Assembly: GCA_964415195.1 (NCBI GenBank)
Contig: CAYPYD010000003.1
Location: 1-64,000 of the forward strand
Direction of reading: 5' to 3'
DNA length: 64,000 bases
Source: WTXA01 sp964415195
Lineage (GTDB): Bacteria; Bacillota; TC1
The translations under genes were made by a program, and so were the position numbers. Below, in pieces: positions 53,841 through 62,651 of this stretch. The notes under the pieces were generated by a model. The model saw nothing but the letters and a program-made list of their open reading frames with translations, searched no databases and was not told where the DNA came from. The first letter of the stretch is position 1. Every line of letters starts with the position of its first letter.

Positions 53841-55530
53841 TAAAACATTGAAGGAAGCACCAGCTGAAGCTGAAGTCGTGAGTCATTCACTCCTTATTAG
53901 GAGCGGAATGATAAGGAAACTATCTTCAGGAGTATTTACTTACCTGCCACTAGGTTGGAGAGTCCTAAATAAAATCAGTAATATTATAAGACAAGAAATG
54001 AATAATTCTGGCTGTCAAGAATTAATGATGCCTATCATACAACCAAAAGAACTTTGGGAACAAAGTGGCAGATGGTTCGTATATGGTAAAGAACTAATTA
54101 GATTAAAAGATAGACATGATAGAGAATATTGTCTTAGCCCTACCCATGAAGAAGTAATAACCACTGTAGTAAAAAATGAAATAAGATCATATAAGGATTT
54201 ACCACTTAATCTATATCAAATACAGAACAAATACAGAGACGAAGTGCGACCTAGATTTGGATTAATAAGAAGCAGAGAATTCTTAATGAAAGACGGATAT
54301 TCCTTCAACAGGGATGAAGAGTCACTTAGCCAAACATATCAAGAAATGTATGAAGCCTATACTAAAATATTTACTAGATGTGGCTTAAATTTTAGAGCAG
54401 TGGAAGCAGACTCAGGTGCAATTGGTGGTTCATCCAGTCATGAATTTATGGTACTAGCAGACACAGGAGAAGCAGCTCTTACCTATTGTGAAAGTTGCGA
54501 TTATGCAGCTAATATGGAAATGGCTGTTCATGGAAAAAGAAAATATGAAAATGGAATTGCAGGAAAACTTGAAGAAATTATGACACCAGATAAAAAATCT
54601 ATTGACGAAGTCTCAGAATTCTTAAATATTAAACCAGAATTGATGTTAAAGACTTTAGTTTATAAAGCTATTTTTAAAGATAATGAAAAACTCATATGTG
54701 TAGTAGTAAGAGGCAATAGAGAAGTAAACGAAATTAAATTAAAAAATGCAGTTAACGTGATTGATTTAAACTTAGCTGATAATGAAGAAGTCTTGAAAGT
54801 TACTCATACACCTATCGGCTTTCTAGGACCAGTTGGTTTAGTTGGCATTGAGATTTATGTTGATGAAGAAGTAATGGATATTGAAAATGGATCAACTGGT
54901 GCACTTAAAAAAGATTATCACTATATTGGAGTTAACCCAAGTAGAGATTTCCCGGGAAATTGTATAATTGGAGACTATCATAATGTTGATGAATATGACC
55001 ATTGCCCTAAATGTGAAGGAAAACTAAGTTTTAAAAGAGGAACTGAAGTTGGACAAGTGTTTAAATTAGGTAAGAAGTATTCAGAAAAATTAGATTGTAA
55101 ATTTCTTGATGATAAAGGTATTGAACAACATGTAACTATGGGTTGCTATGGAATAGGTGTAGGCAGAACCATGGCTGCCAGCGTTGAACAAAACAACGAT
55201 GACAGGGGCATAATATGGCCTATGGCAATAGCACCTTATCATGTCATAATCATACCAGTGAATATGAAAAATGGTGACATTGTAACTATAGCTGAAGATT
55301 TATATAAGAGTCTTTTAGAGGAAAATATTGAAGTTATTCTAGACGATACAGATGAAAGAGCTGGTGTTAAATTTGCCAATGCAGATTTAATAGGCTATCC
55401 AATAAAGATAGTTATTGGTTCTAAAACTATTGAAGATAAAACAGTAGATATTAAAATTAGAACAACAAGCGAAGAATTAATTGTGCCTTTAAATGAGGCT
55501 ATTGGAAAGATAAAAGAAATACTTCTGTAG
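53818..55530 (+). CDS. proS: Prolyl-tRNA synthetase (bacterial type with editing domain)
   Basis: A class II synthetase of 570 residues. Motif 2 is YRDEVRPRFGLIRSREF (about 138-154), and CLSPTHEEV lies just before. A YbaK-like INS editing domain sits at about 230-390. The C-terminal anticodon-binding domain (about 475-570) includes DDTDERAGVKF. AAGGAGGA precedes the ATG within the end of ispG. It lies 7 bases before polC, the usual Bacillota order. Confidence 0.97.
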   Translation: MRVSKLFNKTLKEAPAEAEVVSHSLLIRSGMIRKLSSGVFTYLPLGWRVLNKISNIIRQEMNNSGCQELMMPIIQPKELWEQSGRWFVYGKELIRLKDRHDREYCLSPTHEEVITTVVKNEIRSYKDLPLNLYQIQNKYRDEVRPRFGLIRSREFLMKDGYSFNRDEESLSQTYQEMYEAYTKIFTRCGLNFRAVEADSGAIGGSSSHEFMVLADTGEAALTYCESCDYAANMEMAVHGKRKYENGIAGKLEEIMTPDKKSIDEVSEFLNIKPELMLKTLVYKAIFKDNEKLICVVVRGNREVNEIKLKNAVNVIDLNLADNEEVLKVTHTPIGFLGPVGLVGIEIYVDEEVMDIENGSTGALKKDYHYIGVNPSRDFPGNCIIGDYHNVDEYDHCPKCEGKLSFKRGTEVGQVFKLGKKYSEKLDCKFLDDKGIEQHVTMGCYGIGVGRTMAASVEQNNDDRGIIWPMAIAPYHVIIIPVNMKNGDIVTIAEDLYKSLLEENIEVILDDTDERAGVKFANADLIGYPIKIVIGSKTIEDKTVDIKIRTTSEELIVPLNEAIGKIKEILL

Positions 55531-55537
55531 GTGTAAA

Positions 55538-58500
55538 ATGAAAGATAGATGGTTCGATTTTGTAAATCGACTAGAAATAAATGAAAGTTTAAAACATAAA
55601 CTTGCTTCAGGCAACAACATTGAATCAATAATTAACCAGGACAAGAAAAAACTGGATATTTGCATTGATTTTAATGATTTTTTTCATCTTGATGAAATAA
55701 TATTGGCTGAAAAAGAAATAAGTGGATTCTTTTCACCCTATGAAGTGAGATTATTGCCTTGTTATATTGATGATAAAAAAATTGATCTGATTGAATTAAC
55801 AAAGTACCTGAATTATCGTATTTCAAATGAACTACCTTTTTTTCCATGTGATTCACTAAAATACTGCGATGACTGTAGCACAATTGAGGTAACATTGCCT
55901 TCAGATTTTCACTCAGAAGTATATAGCAAAAAAGGGATTAAAAACAAGATTCAAGAAATGCTTAAAAAATCAATAGTCATGAAAGACATCATAAATATTA
56001 AAGCAGTGAAAAATGATAACTATACATCAAGGCTTGAAGATATAAAAGTAAGAACACAAGATGCTGTAGAGGAAAATAAAAAGAATATAATAAATAATTC
56101 AATAAAATCAAGTCTTCACAAAGAAAAAAGTATCAGTAAAAAATGTGGGAAAGTCGTTGATGATAGTGTTATATTAGGTGCTGTAATAAGTGATGAAATA
56201 ATACCTGCGGAAGCTAAGGCAGAAATGATTAAAAGTATTTCTATGTTTGGTAAGGTAAAAGGTTTTGAATCTAGAAATATCAATAAGGACAAAGTTCTAA
56301 TAAGTTTTAATCTTATTTGGAAACGCTCAGGAATACCCTGCAAGCTATTTTTAAAGAAGAATCAGGAACAGCCTATTATTAAAGATGGTGCAATGGTAGC
56401 AGTCAGAGGTAAGTTAGAACATGACTCATACAAACATGACTATGTATTAAACGCAAAAGACATTAATACATACAGTTTAGAAAAAGTTAGTGATAATGCA
56501 GAAAATAAACGGGTAGAGCTTCACCTTCATACTAAGATGAGTTTTTTAGATGCCAATATTGACTTAAAGGACTTGTTTAATAAAATGGAAGAGATGGGAC
56601 ATGATACAGTTGCCATTACTGACCATGGAGTAGTCCAAACTTTTCCGGAAGCTTTTGCACTTGCAAAAGAAAAGAATTTAAAAGTAATTTTTGGAGTTGA
56701 GGGCTATCTATATGATGATACCATTGTTTCTGAAGCAAAGCCTAAGACTTATCATGTAATAATATTAGTAGAAAGCCAAAAGGGAATAAAGAATCTATAT
56801 AGATTAATCAGCGAGGCACATATAAATCATTTCTATAGAAAACCAAGAATTCCTAAAAGCCTTCTAACTCAGTTAAGAGATGGTCTGATTATTGGAAGTG
56901 CTTGTGAAGCTGGTGAAGTTTTTAAAGGTATTGTAAATAAGGTTGATAAAGATGTCTTGCTAGAAATAGCTTCTTTTTATGACTATTTGGAAATTCAACC
57001 AATCTCGAATAATGAATATTTAGTCAGAAACAATACAGTAGAATCTAAAGCTGACTTAATCGATTTTAATTTGCAAGTTATCAAACTTGGGGAGATTCTA
57101 AATAAACCAGTTGTAGCTACAGGGGATGTTCATTTTTTAGAAAAGGATGATAGTATTTACAGAGCGATTTTGATGAAGAGTAAAGGTTTTGCAGATGTTG
57201 TTCAACCAGATCTCTATTATAGAACTACCGATGAAATGTTAGCGGAATTTGAATATCTAAGTAAAGAAAAAGCCTATGAAGTGGTGGTTGCCAATCCTAG
57301 AGCAATAGCAGATAGAGTAGAAAAAGTTCGTCCAGTACCGGTAGGTTTATTTACACCTAAAATTGAAGGAGCTGAAGAACAAGTAAAAGAAATAACTTAC
57401 GAAACAGCCCACAAGATATATGGTGAAAAACTACCTGATATTATTAGTGCCAGAATTGAAAAAGAATTAAATTCAATAATAAGTCATGGTTTTGCAGTCC
57501 TATATTTAATAGCTCATAAATTAGTAAGAAAGTCTAATGAAGATGGATATGTAGTAGGTTCTAGGGGATCTGTTGGATCCTCTTTCGTTGCAACTTTAAT
57601 GGGAATAACTGAAGTTAACCCTTTAAGCCCTCACTATATCTGCCCTAAATGCTGTTATAGTGAATTCGTTTTTGAAGATTACGATTGTGGTGTTGAACTA
57701 CCCCTCAAGAAGTGCCCTGAATGTGGATGTGAATTGAAAAAAGATGGTTTCAACATTCCTTTTGAAACTTTTCTTGGTATTGATGGTGATAAAATTCCTG
57801 ATATAGACTTAAATTTTTCAGGGGAGTATCAAAGTAAAATACATAAATATACCCAAGAGCTATTTGGCGCAGGCAATGTGTTCAAAGCAGGAACAATAAG
57901 TACTGTAGCGGAAAAAACTGCTATAGGCTATGTTAAAAAGTACTATGAAGAAGAACATATTGGTAATCCAAGAGACATAGAATTGATTTCCTTGGCTTCA
58001 GGATGTGTAGGAGTTAAGAAAACTACGGGACAACACCCTGGAGGTTTAGTAATAGTTCCTGAACATGTGGATATTTATGATTTCACACCTGTTCAACGAC
58101 CAGCTGATGACGTAAAATCAGAAATAACAACTACACACTTTGATTACCATTCAATTGATAGTTGTCTTGTCAAACTAGATTTACTTGGTCATGATGACCC
58201 TACTTTGATAAAATATCTAGAGGAAATGACTGGTGTTAATGCTATGGAAATACCTTTAGATGATGAAGATACAATTTCCCTATTCAGATCAAATAAGAAA
58301 TTAGGACTTAAAGAAGACTTTGTTGAAACAGGCAGCTTAGGACTACCTGAATTTGGTACAAGCTTTGTTAGAAAGATGTTGCTTGATACAAAACCAAAAG
58401 TTTTTTCTGATCTAATTAGGATAAGTGGTTTCTCTCATGGTACTGATGTTTGGTTAAATAATGCCAAAGATTTGATTGTAAGTGGGAAAGTTAAACTTAA

Positions 58501-59212
58501 AGAAGCCATATCAACTAGAGATGATATTATGATATATTTATTAGGGAAGGGTCTGAAAGATACTATAGCTTTCAAAATAATGGAAGATGTTAGAAAAGGT
58601 AAAAAACTAAAACCCGAGTATATGGAACAAATGACAGAACACAATGTGCCTGAGTGGTACATCGATTCATGTAATACAATTTCATATATGTTTCCAAAGG
58701 CACATGCCACTGCCTATGTAATAATGGCTTTTCGTCTTGGCTATTTTAAGATAAACTATAAAGAGGCTTTTTATGCTAGTTACTTTAGTGTTAGAGGCGA
58801 TGCCTTCGATATAAATATTTTCAAAGACAAGGAAACAATTCATAGTAATCTTGAAAAATTAAATTTAGAAAACTTCTTAAATGCGAGAGAAAAGGATTTG
58901 AAAAACCTATTAGAAATAGGTTATGAAATGTATCTAAGAGATGTAGTATTTACTCCTATAAGTCTATATGAATCTTTAGCTAAGAGATTTGTGCTATCAG
59001 CAGATGGATTAATACCACCTTTTAGTGCAATACCAGGATTAGGTGACAAAGTTGGAGACAATATTATTAGAGAAAGAGAGTTAAGTCCATTTTTATCGAT
59101 AGAAGATTTACAAAGAAGATGTAAGGTAAACAATACGTTAATTGAAGAGATGAAGAAGTTGGGGATCTTAGATGGTCTTGTACAAAGTGCTCAACTATCT
59201 TTGTTTGATTAA
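55538..59212 (+). CDS. polC: DNA polymerase III PolC-type alpha subunit lacking the inserted 3'-5' exonuclease domain
   Basis: Replicative polymerase, 1224 residues, about 200 fewer than usual (about 1430). The N-terminal domain and OB fold (about 200-320) are present. The PHP domain begins VELHLHTKMSF (H329, H331), TDHG (H363) and FGVEGYL (E388). Normally a DEDDh exonuclease of about 190 residues is inserted after FGVExY; here YHVIILVES (H406) follows after 17 residues. No VxFDxETTG motif is present anywhere in the protein. Later PHP residues D530 and H532 (GDVHF) are kept. Catalytic PDIDLNFSG, LDLLGHDDPT, the zinc-finger-like cysteines CPKCCYSE and CPECGCE, and the C-terminal LSLF clamp-binding motif are intact. 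The reading frame is continuous, so this is not a frameshift. Confidence 0.95.
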   Translation: MKDRWFDFVNRLEINESLKHKLASGNNIESIINQDKKKLDICIDFNDFFHLDEIILAEKEISGFFSPYEVRLLPCYIDDKKIDLIELTKYLNYRISNELPFFPCDSLKYCDDCSTIEVTLPSDFHSEVYSKKGIKNKIQEMLKKSIVMKDIINIKAVKNDNYTSRLEDIKVRTQDAVEENKKNIINNSIKSSLHKEKSISKKCGKVVDDSVILGAVISDEIIPAEAKAEMIKSISMFGKVKGFESRNINKDKVLISFNLIWKRSGIPCKLFLKKNQEQPIIKDGAMVAVRGKLEHDSYKHDYVLNAKDINTYSLEKVSDNAENKRVELHLHTKMSFLDANIDLKDLFNKMEEMGHDTVAITDHGVVQTFPEAFALAKEKNLKVIFGVEGYLYDDTIVSEAKPKTYHVIILVESQKGIKNLYRLISEAHINHFYRKPRIPKSLLTQLRDGLIIGSACEAGEVFKGIVNKVDKDVLLEIASFYDYLEIQPISNNEYLVRNNTVESKADLIDFNLQVIKLGEILNKPVVATGDVHFLEKDDSIYRAILMKSKGFADVVQPDLYYRTTDEMLAEFEYLSKEKAYEVVVANPRAIADRVEKVRPVPVGLFTPKIEGAEEQVKEITYETAHKIYGEKLPDIISARIEKELNSIISHGFAVLYLIAHKLVRKSNEDGYVVGSRGSVGSSFVATLMGITEVNPLSPHYICPKCCYSEFVFEDYDCGVELPLKKCPECGCELKKDGFNIPFETFLGIDGDKIPDIDLNFSGEYQSKIHKYTQELFGAGNVFKAGTISTVAEKTAIGYVKKYYEEEHIGNPRDIELISLASGCVGVKKTTGQHPGGLVIVPEHVDIYDFTPVQRPADDVKSEITTTHFDYHSIDSCLVKLDLLGHDDPTLIKYLEEMTGVNAMEIPLDDEDTISLFRSNKKLGLKEDFVETGSLGLPEFGTSFVRKMLLDTKPKVFSDLIRISGFSHGTDVWLNNAKDLIVSGKVKLKEAISTRDDIMIYLLGKGLKDTIAFKIMEDVRKGKKLKPEYMEQMTEHNVPEWYIDSCNTISYMFPKAHATAYVIMAFRLGYFKINYKEAFYASYFSVRGDAFDINIFKDKETIHSNLEKLNLENFLNAREKDLKNLLEIGYEMYLRDVVFTPISLYESLAKRFVLSADGLIPPFSAIPGLGDKVGDNIIRERELSPFLSIEDLQRRCKVNNTLIEEMKKLGILDGLVQSAQLSLFD

Positions 59213-59226
59213 AAGGAGGTTTTAAT

Positions 59227-59649
59227 TTGAGAAATGTAGCTTTTTTCTTAACCCCAAAACACGAACTAGCTTACTTGAACAAAGATGCAACAATTAGACA
59301 GGCTATAGAAAAGTTTGAAAACCATGGAGCATTTTTAGAAATAATCGTTTTAGATAACGAGGGTAGATTTGTTGGAATATTAAGTTCAAAGGATGTTCTA
59401 TTGGCATTCAAAAAAATACCTGAATTAAACTTTGAAAACTCTCATTTTTATAAGATAAAAGATTTGGATTACAATAAAAATGTTATTTCTGTGAATATCG
59501 ATACTAGTTCTGATGTTCTTGTAGAAATATGCAAGGTGCAAAATATAATACCAGTAATTGATGGAGAAAATCGTTTTATCGGAATTGTAAGAAGACCAAA
59601 TCTCTTATTCTATTATTACCAGAAAGCAGGAGTCAATGAAGATGAGTAA
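59227..59649 (+). CDS. CBS-domain pair protein
   Basis: A 140-residue protein of two CBS motifs (about 15-60 and 75-130, e.g. GRFVGILSSKDVLLAF and NRFIGIVRRPNLLFYY). Such pairs bind adenine nucleotides or SAM and regulate partners. It starts at TTG 59227 behind AAAGGAGG and overlaps the malic enzyme gene by 14 bases, so the two proteins are probably made together. It could regulate malic enzyme by sensing energy charge (inference). Confidence 0.85.
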   Translation: MRNVAFFLTPKHELAYLNKDATIRQAIEKFENHGAFLEIIVLDNEGRFVGILSSKDVLLAFKKIPELNFENSHFYKIKDLDYNKNVISVNIDTSSDVLVEICKVQNIIPVIDGENRFIGIVRRPNLLFYYYQKAGVNEDE

Positions 59650-60829
59650 AGAAAAAGACTATAATCAATTATCCTTGGATTTACATAAAAAATTCAGAGG
59701 TAAGATGGAAATAAGATCAAAAGTTCCCTTGTTAACAAAGGATGATTTAAGCATAGCATATACACCAGGTGTAGCAAAACCTTGCTTGGAAATTGAAAGA
59801 GATGAAGAATTAAGTAGAATATACACAAACCGAGGAAATACTATCGCTGTTGTAACCGATGGATCAGCAGTCCTAGGATTAGGAAATATTGGTGCTGCAG
59901 CTGCCTTACCTGTTATGGAAGGCAAAGCAATTTTATTTAAAGAATTTGCTGACATTGATGCAATACCTATATGTTTGGGAACAAGTGACAAAGATGAGAT
60001 TGTTAGAATAGTAAAGGCGATGGAACCTACTTTTGGAGGAATAAACCTTGAAGATATAAACGCACCAAACTGTTTTTATATAGAAAATGAATTAAAGAAA
60101 ATATCTAAAATCCCTATATTCCACGACGATCAACATGGTACAGCAGTTGTGACACTTGCAGCTTTAATTAATAGCTTGAAAATTGTTGAAAAGAAGATGG
60201 AAGATATAAGGGTTGTAATAAATGGTGCCGGAGCAGCAGGTATGGCAATAGCTAAAATACTTCTAGACCTTAATGTAAAAGATATACTTATGTGTGACAG
60301 ATCGGGGATAATATACCAAGGTAGATATGAAGGTATGAATCCTTATAAAGAAGAAATTGCAATAAGGACTAACAAAGAAAAAAAGCAAGGTTCCTTAAAG
60401 GAAGCTGTTGTTAATGCAGATGTATTTATAGGTGTATCACAAGCAGGTGCCTTAACTAAAGAAATGGTTACGACCATGAACAAGGATAGCATAATATTTG
60501 CTATGGCCAATCCTGTACCTGAAATTATGCCTGACCTGGCCAAAGCAAGTGGTGCCAGAATAGTATCAACTGGTAGATCAGATTTTCCAAATCAAGTAAA
60601 TAATGTACTAGCTTTCCCAGGAATACTAAGAGGCGCATTAGATGTTCAGGCTAGTGATATAAATGAAGCAATGAAAATTGCTGCAGCAGAAGCTATTGCC
60701 TCATTAGTTTCAAATGAAGAGTTAAATGAGGACTATGTGATACCAAGTCCTCTAAACAAAGAAGTAGCTAAAGTAGTTGCAAGAAAAGTAGCTCAAGCTG
60801 CAATTGACTCTGGAGTAGCGAGGATTTAG
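59636..60829 (+). CDS. NAD(P)-dependent malic enzyme
   Basis: Oxidative decarboxylation of malate to pyruvate. The 397 residues are of the short bacterial type without a phosphotransacetylase domain. It has SIAYTPGVAKPC, VLGLGNIGAAAALPVMEGK, the metal site in FHDDQHGTAVV and the cofactor fold VINGAGAAGMAIAKILL. The cofactor preference cannot be settled by eye. Two ATGs (59636, 59642) are possible; CAGGAG favours either. It is coupled to the CBS protein upstream and overlaps the next gene by one base. Confidence 0.93.
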   Translation: MKMSKEKDYNQLSLDLHKKFRGKMEIRSKVPLLTKDDLSIAYTPGVAKPCLEIERDEELSRIYTNRGNTIAVVTDGSAVLGLGNIGAAAALPVMEGKAILFKEFADIDAIPICLGTSDKDEIVRIVKAMEPTFGGINLEDINAPNCFYIENELKKISKIPIFHDDQHGTAVVTLAALINSLKIVEKKMEDIRVVINGAGAAGMAIAKILLDLNVKDILMCDRSGIIYQGRYEGMNPYKEEIAIRTNKEKKQGSLKEAVVNADVFIGVSQAGALTKEMVTTMNKDSIIFAMANPVPEIMPDLAKASGARIVSTGRSDFPNQVNNVLAFPGILRGALDVQASDINEAMKIAAAEAIASLVSNEELNEDYVIPSPLNKEVAKVVARKVAQAAIDSGVARI

Positions 60830-61428
60830 TGTTAACTAAATATTTAACTATAGAAGATGTTAAAGAAGTGAAAATCAATATAATGAAATCAGTTTTTATT
60901 GGTAATGGTATGGAAGTTAATAATCATCAACAAGGATTGGACTTTCTTACATCAATAAAAGAAAAGTATCCTGATGCAAACCATCATTGTTGGGCATATA
61001 TAATCAATGGTAATAAAGTATGTGATGATAATGGTGAACCTTGTGGTACTGCAGGTACCCCAATATTAAACGTACTTAAAAGAAATACTTTGAATAACAC
61101 AATGGTAATAGTTACTAGATATTTCGGCGGTAAGAAACTAGGTGTAAGTGGGTTGATTGCTGCCTATAGAGAAGTAGTTGAAAAGTTGATAACTAACAGC
61201 ACAATTATAGAAAGAAAACCGGGTTTCATTTTCGATATTAGTTGTGATTATAATTATGCTAATAAAATAACATCGAAGAAGGATATTCGATTGAAGATAC
61301 TAATACAAGATTACACTGAAGCTGTAACCATAAGAATGTTTGTAGAATTGGAAGCAGTGGCAGAATATGAAAGTGATTTTTCGAATAACAATATAAAAAT
61401 CAATAGTAAAATAGAAAGTATTTACTAG
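60829..61428 (+). CDS. YigZ/IMPACT family protein (UPF0029)
   Basis: A 199-residue protein starting at GTG 60829, sharing a base with the malic enzyme stop. The N-terminal domain has HHCWAYIING, DDNGEPCGTAGTPIL and VTRYFGGKKLGVSGLI, typical of YigZ/IMPACT. The C-terminal DUF1949-like domain is about 135-199. The family is linked to translational control, but the bacterial role is unclear. Confidence 0.9.
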   Translation: MLTKYLTIEDVKEVKINIMKSVFIGNGMEVNNHQQGLDFLTSIKEKYPDANHHCWAYIINGNKVCDDNGEPCGTAGTPILNVLKRNTLNNTMVIVTRYFGGKKLGVSGLIAAYREVVEKLITNSTIIERKPGFIFDISCDYNYANKITSKKDIRLKILIQDYTEAVTIRMFVELEAVAEYESDFSNNNIKINSKIESIY

Positions 61429-61457
61429 TTATCAAAATTGATTTTTTATGGTATAAT
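61429..61457 (+). promoter_or_regulatory. Promoter for the ylbF-like and TPR genes
   Basis: TTATCA (61429-61434), a 17-bp spacer and TATAAT (61452-61457) with an upstream TGG (extended -10). GAGGGGG is the ribosome site of the next gene. Confidence 0.7.
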
Positions 61458-61479
61458 TAACCCTTGAGGGGGTAGAGAT

Positions 61480-61833
61480 GTGTCAATATTAGAAAAAAAA
61501 GACGAATTAATTTTAGCTATTAAAAATTCAGCAGAATACCTGGATTTCATTAGAGCCAAGGAAGATTTAAATAAATATCCGGAACAAAATGAATATCTAG
61601 ATGAATATAAAAAAATGTTATTAGAAAGTCAACTGGGACAATTTCTTGGAGAATTTGTCAATCCAATAACCAAGGAACAAATCGAAGAAATATATGATGA
61701 AATTTCCAAATACGACGTTATTAACAATTATTTAAATGCCGAATATAGATTGAAAAATGTTCTACATGTAATTTATCAAGATCTTGGTCATATAATTGAT
61801 ATTAAGGAAGATAGAAAAAGTTATTTTATATAG
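61480..61833 (+). CDS. YlbF/YmcA-family small helical protein
   Basis: A 117-residue all-helical, charged protein starting at GTG 61480 after GAGGGGG. The pattern (LILAIKNSAEYLDFIRAKEDL, shown in part, and LNAEYRLKNVLHVIYQDL) fits the YlbF/YmcA (RicF/RicA) family, whose Bacillus members form the Y-complex that guides RNase Y processing. The protein contains no cysteine, so it could not supply ligands to the Fe-S clusters of that complex. The family call is from pattern recall. Confidence 0.7.
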   Translation: MSILEKKDELILAIKNSAEYLDFIRAKEDLNKYPEQNEYLDEYKKMLLESQLGQFLGEFVNPITKEQIEEIYDEISKYDVINNYLNAEYRLKNVLHVIYQDLGHIIDIKEDRKSYFI

Positions 61834-61844
61834 GGGAGTAAAAA

Positions 61845-62513
61845 ATGGAAGAAAAAAACAAAAAAATCAATGAACAAAAAAAAATAAAAGTAATTAAGAA
61901 AAAAATAAAAAAACCTACACAACAACAAATAATAAAAATAGTTGCAATAGGATTGATGCTTGTTTTTGTAGGGAGTATTGTTGGAGGATCGCTGGCCTCA
62001 GTATTAATGAAAAAAACTGGATCAAATTACACGGAAGTTGATGTACAGAATCAATTGCTCCAAAGCGCCAAGGAATATGAAGGGAAAATATCCAAGGATC
62101 CAAAGGATACAGAATCACTATATAACCTGGTAGAAATTTATTCTCAACTTGGCTATTTTGAAAGAAGCAAAGATAATGAAGAAACTGCTGTTAAAAACTT
62201 TCTGAAAGCTGTTGAATATGCAGATTTATTAAAAATAGCTAGTCCTACTATGGCTACTTCAGCTGATTACTTAAGAGCTGGATACCTAGGTGAAGCTGGT
62301 AAGTTAGACGAAGCCAAGGTTATTTATGAAGCTGTAATTGCAGGGAATTCAGATCCATTAATTTCTAGAATTGTATATGCAGATTTCTTAAAAAGCAAAA
62401 TGAAAGATGATGCAGCTGCAGCTATACAAGTGCAAGCCGCAAAAGATGCTGCAGTTACAGATGCTGAAACTGAATATGTAGAAAGCTTATTAAAGCAATA
62501 TAACCTAATTTAG
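61845..62513 (+). CDS. Membrane-anchored TPR-like protein
   Basis: A 222-residue protein with a very lysine-rich cytoplasmic N terminus (1-25), one TM helix (about 30-53, IVAIGLMLVFVGSIVGGSLA) and an outer domain of helical TPR-like repeats (about 75-220: DTESLYNLVEIYSQLGYF, KLDEAKVIYEAVIAG). It probably acts in protein-protein contacts at the cell surface. The first 75 bases of the gene hold several A7-A9 runs. It is 11 bases after the ylbF-like gene and ends before a terminator. Confidence 0.75.
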   Translation: MEEKNKKINEQKKIKVIKKKIKKPTQQQIIKIVAIGLMLVFVGSIVGGSLASVLMKKTGSNYTEVDVQNQLLQSAKEYEGKISKDPKDTESLYNLVEIYSQLGYFERSKDNEETAVKNFLKAVEYADLLKIASPTMATSADYLRAGYLGEAGKLDEAKVIYEAVIAGNSDPLISRIVYADFLKSKMKDDAAAAIQVQAAKDAAVTDAETEYVESLLKQYNLI

Positions 62514-62522
62514 TGATTAGTA

Positions 62523-62562
62523 AAAGAAAATAGCAGATATCTGCTATTTTCTTTATTTTTTA
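62523..62562 (+). terminator. Rho-independent terminator before mraZ
   Basis: A perfect 32-nt palindrome (62523-62554, centre CAGATATCTG) followed by ATTTTTTAT. It separates the TPR gene from the division cluster. Confidence 0.9.
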
Positions 62563-62580
62563 TCCATAATTCGTATTTAG

Positions 62581-62605
62581 TGGGGATTTATGGTGAAAAG
62601 TGGTG
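62581..62605 (+). promoter_or_regulatory. MraZ operator: three TGGKG repeats with 10-bp period
   Basis: TGGGG (62581-62585), TGGTG (62591-62595) and TGGTG (62601-62605) are separated by exactly 5 bp. E. coli MraZ is known to bind TGGGN direct repeats spaced by 5 bp upstream of its own operon, so this is very probably the autoregulatory operator. The last repeat overlaps the -35 region. Confidence 0.8.
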
Positions 62606-62625
62606 AATATTTTGATTAATTATGA

Positions 62626-62631
62626 TATAAT
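62626..62631 (+). promoter_or_regulatory. -10 box of the mraZ-rsmH promoter
   Basis: TATAAT (62626-62631) with TGA immediately upstream (extended -10). The -35 at 17 bp (GTGAAT) is poor and overlaps the MraZ repeats. Confidence 0.7.
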
Positions 62632-62643
62632 CCACCTAGGTGG
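62632..62643. repeat. 12-bp palindrome covering the mraZ ribosome site
   Basis: CCACCTAGGTGG is perfectly self-complementary and contains the AGGTGG ribosome site of mraZ. It starts right after the -10 box, so it lies at or next to the transcription start. Confidence 0.6.
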
Positions 62644-62651
62644 TGATAAAA

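Noticed and set aside
55538..59212. Frameshift or pseudogene as the explanation for the short PolC
   Set aside because: The frame is continuous, sequence on both sides of the missing domain aligns in phase, and all polymerase motifs are intact.
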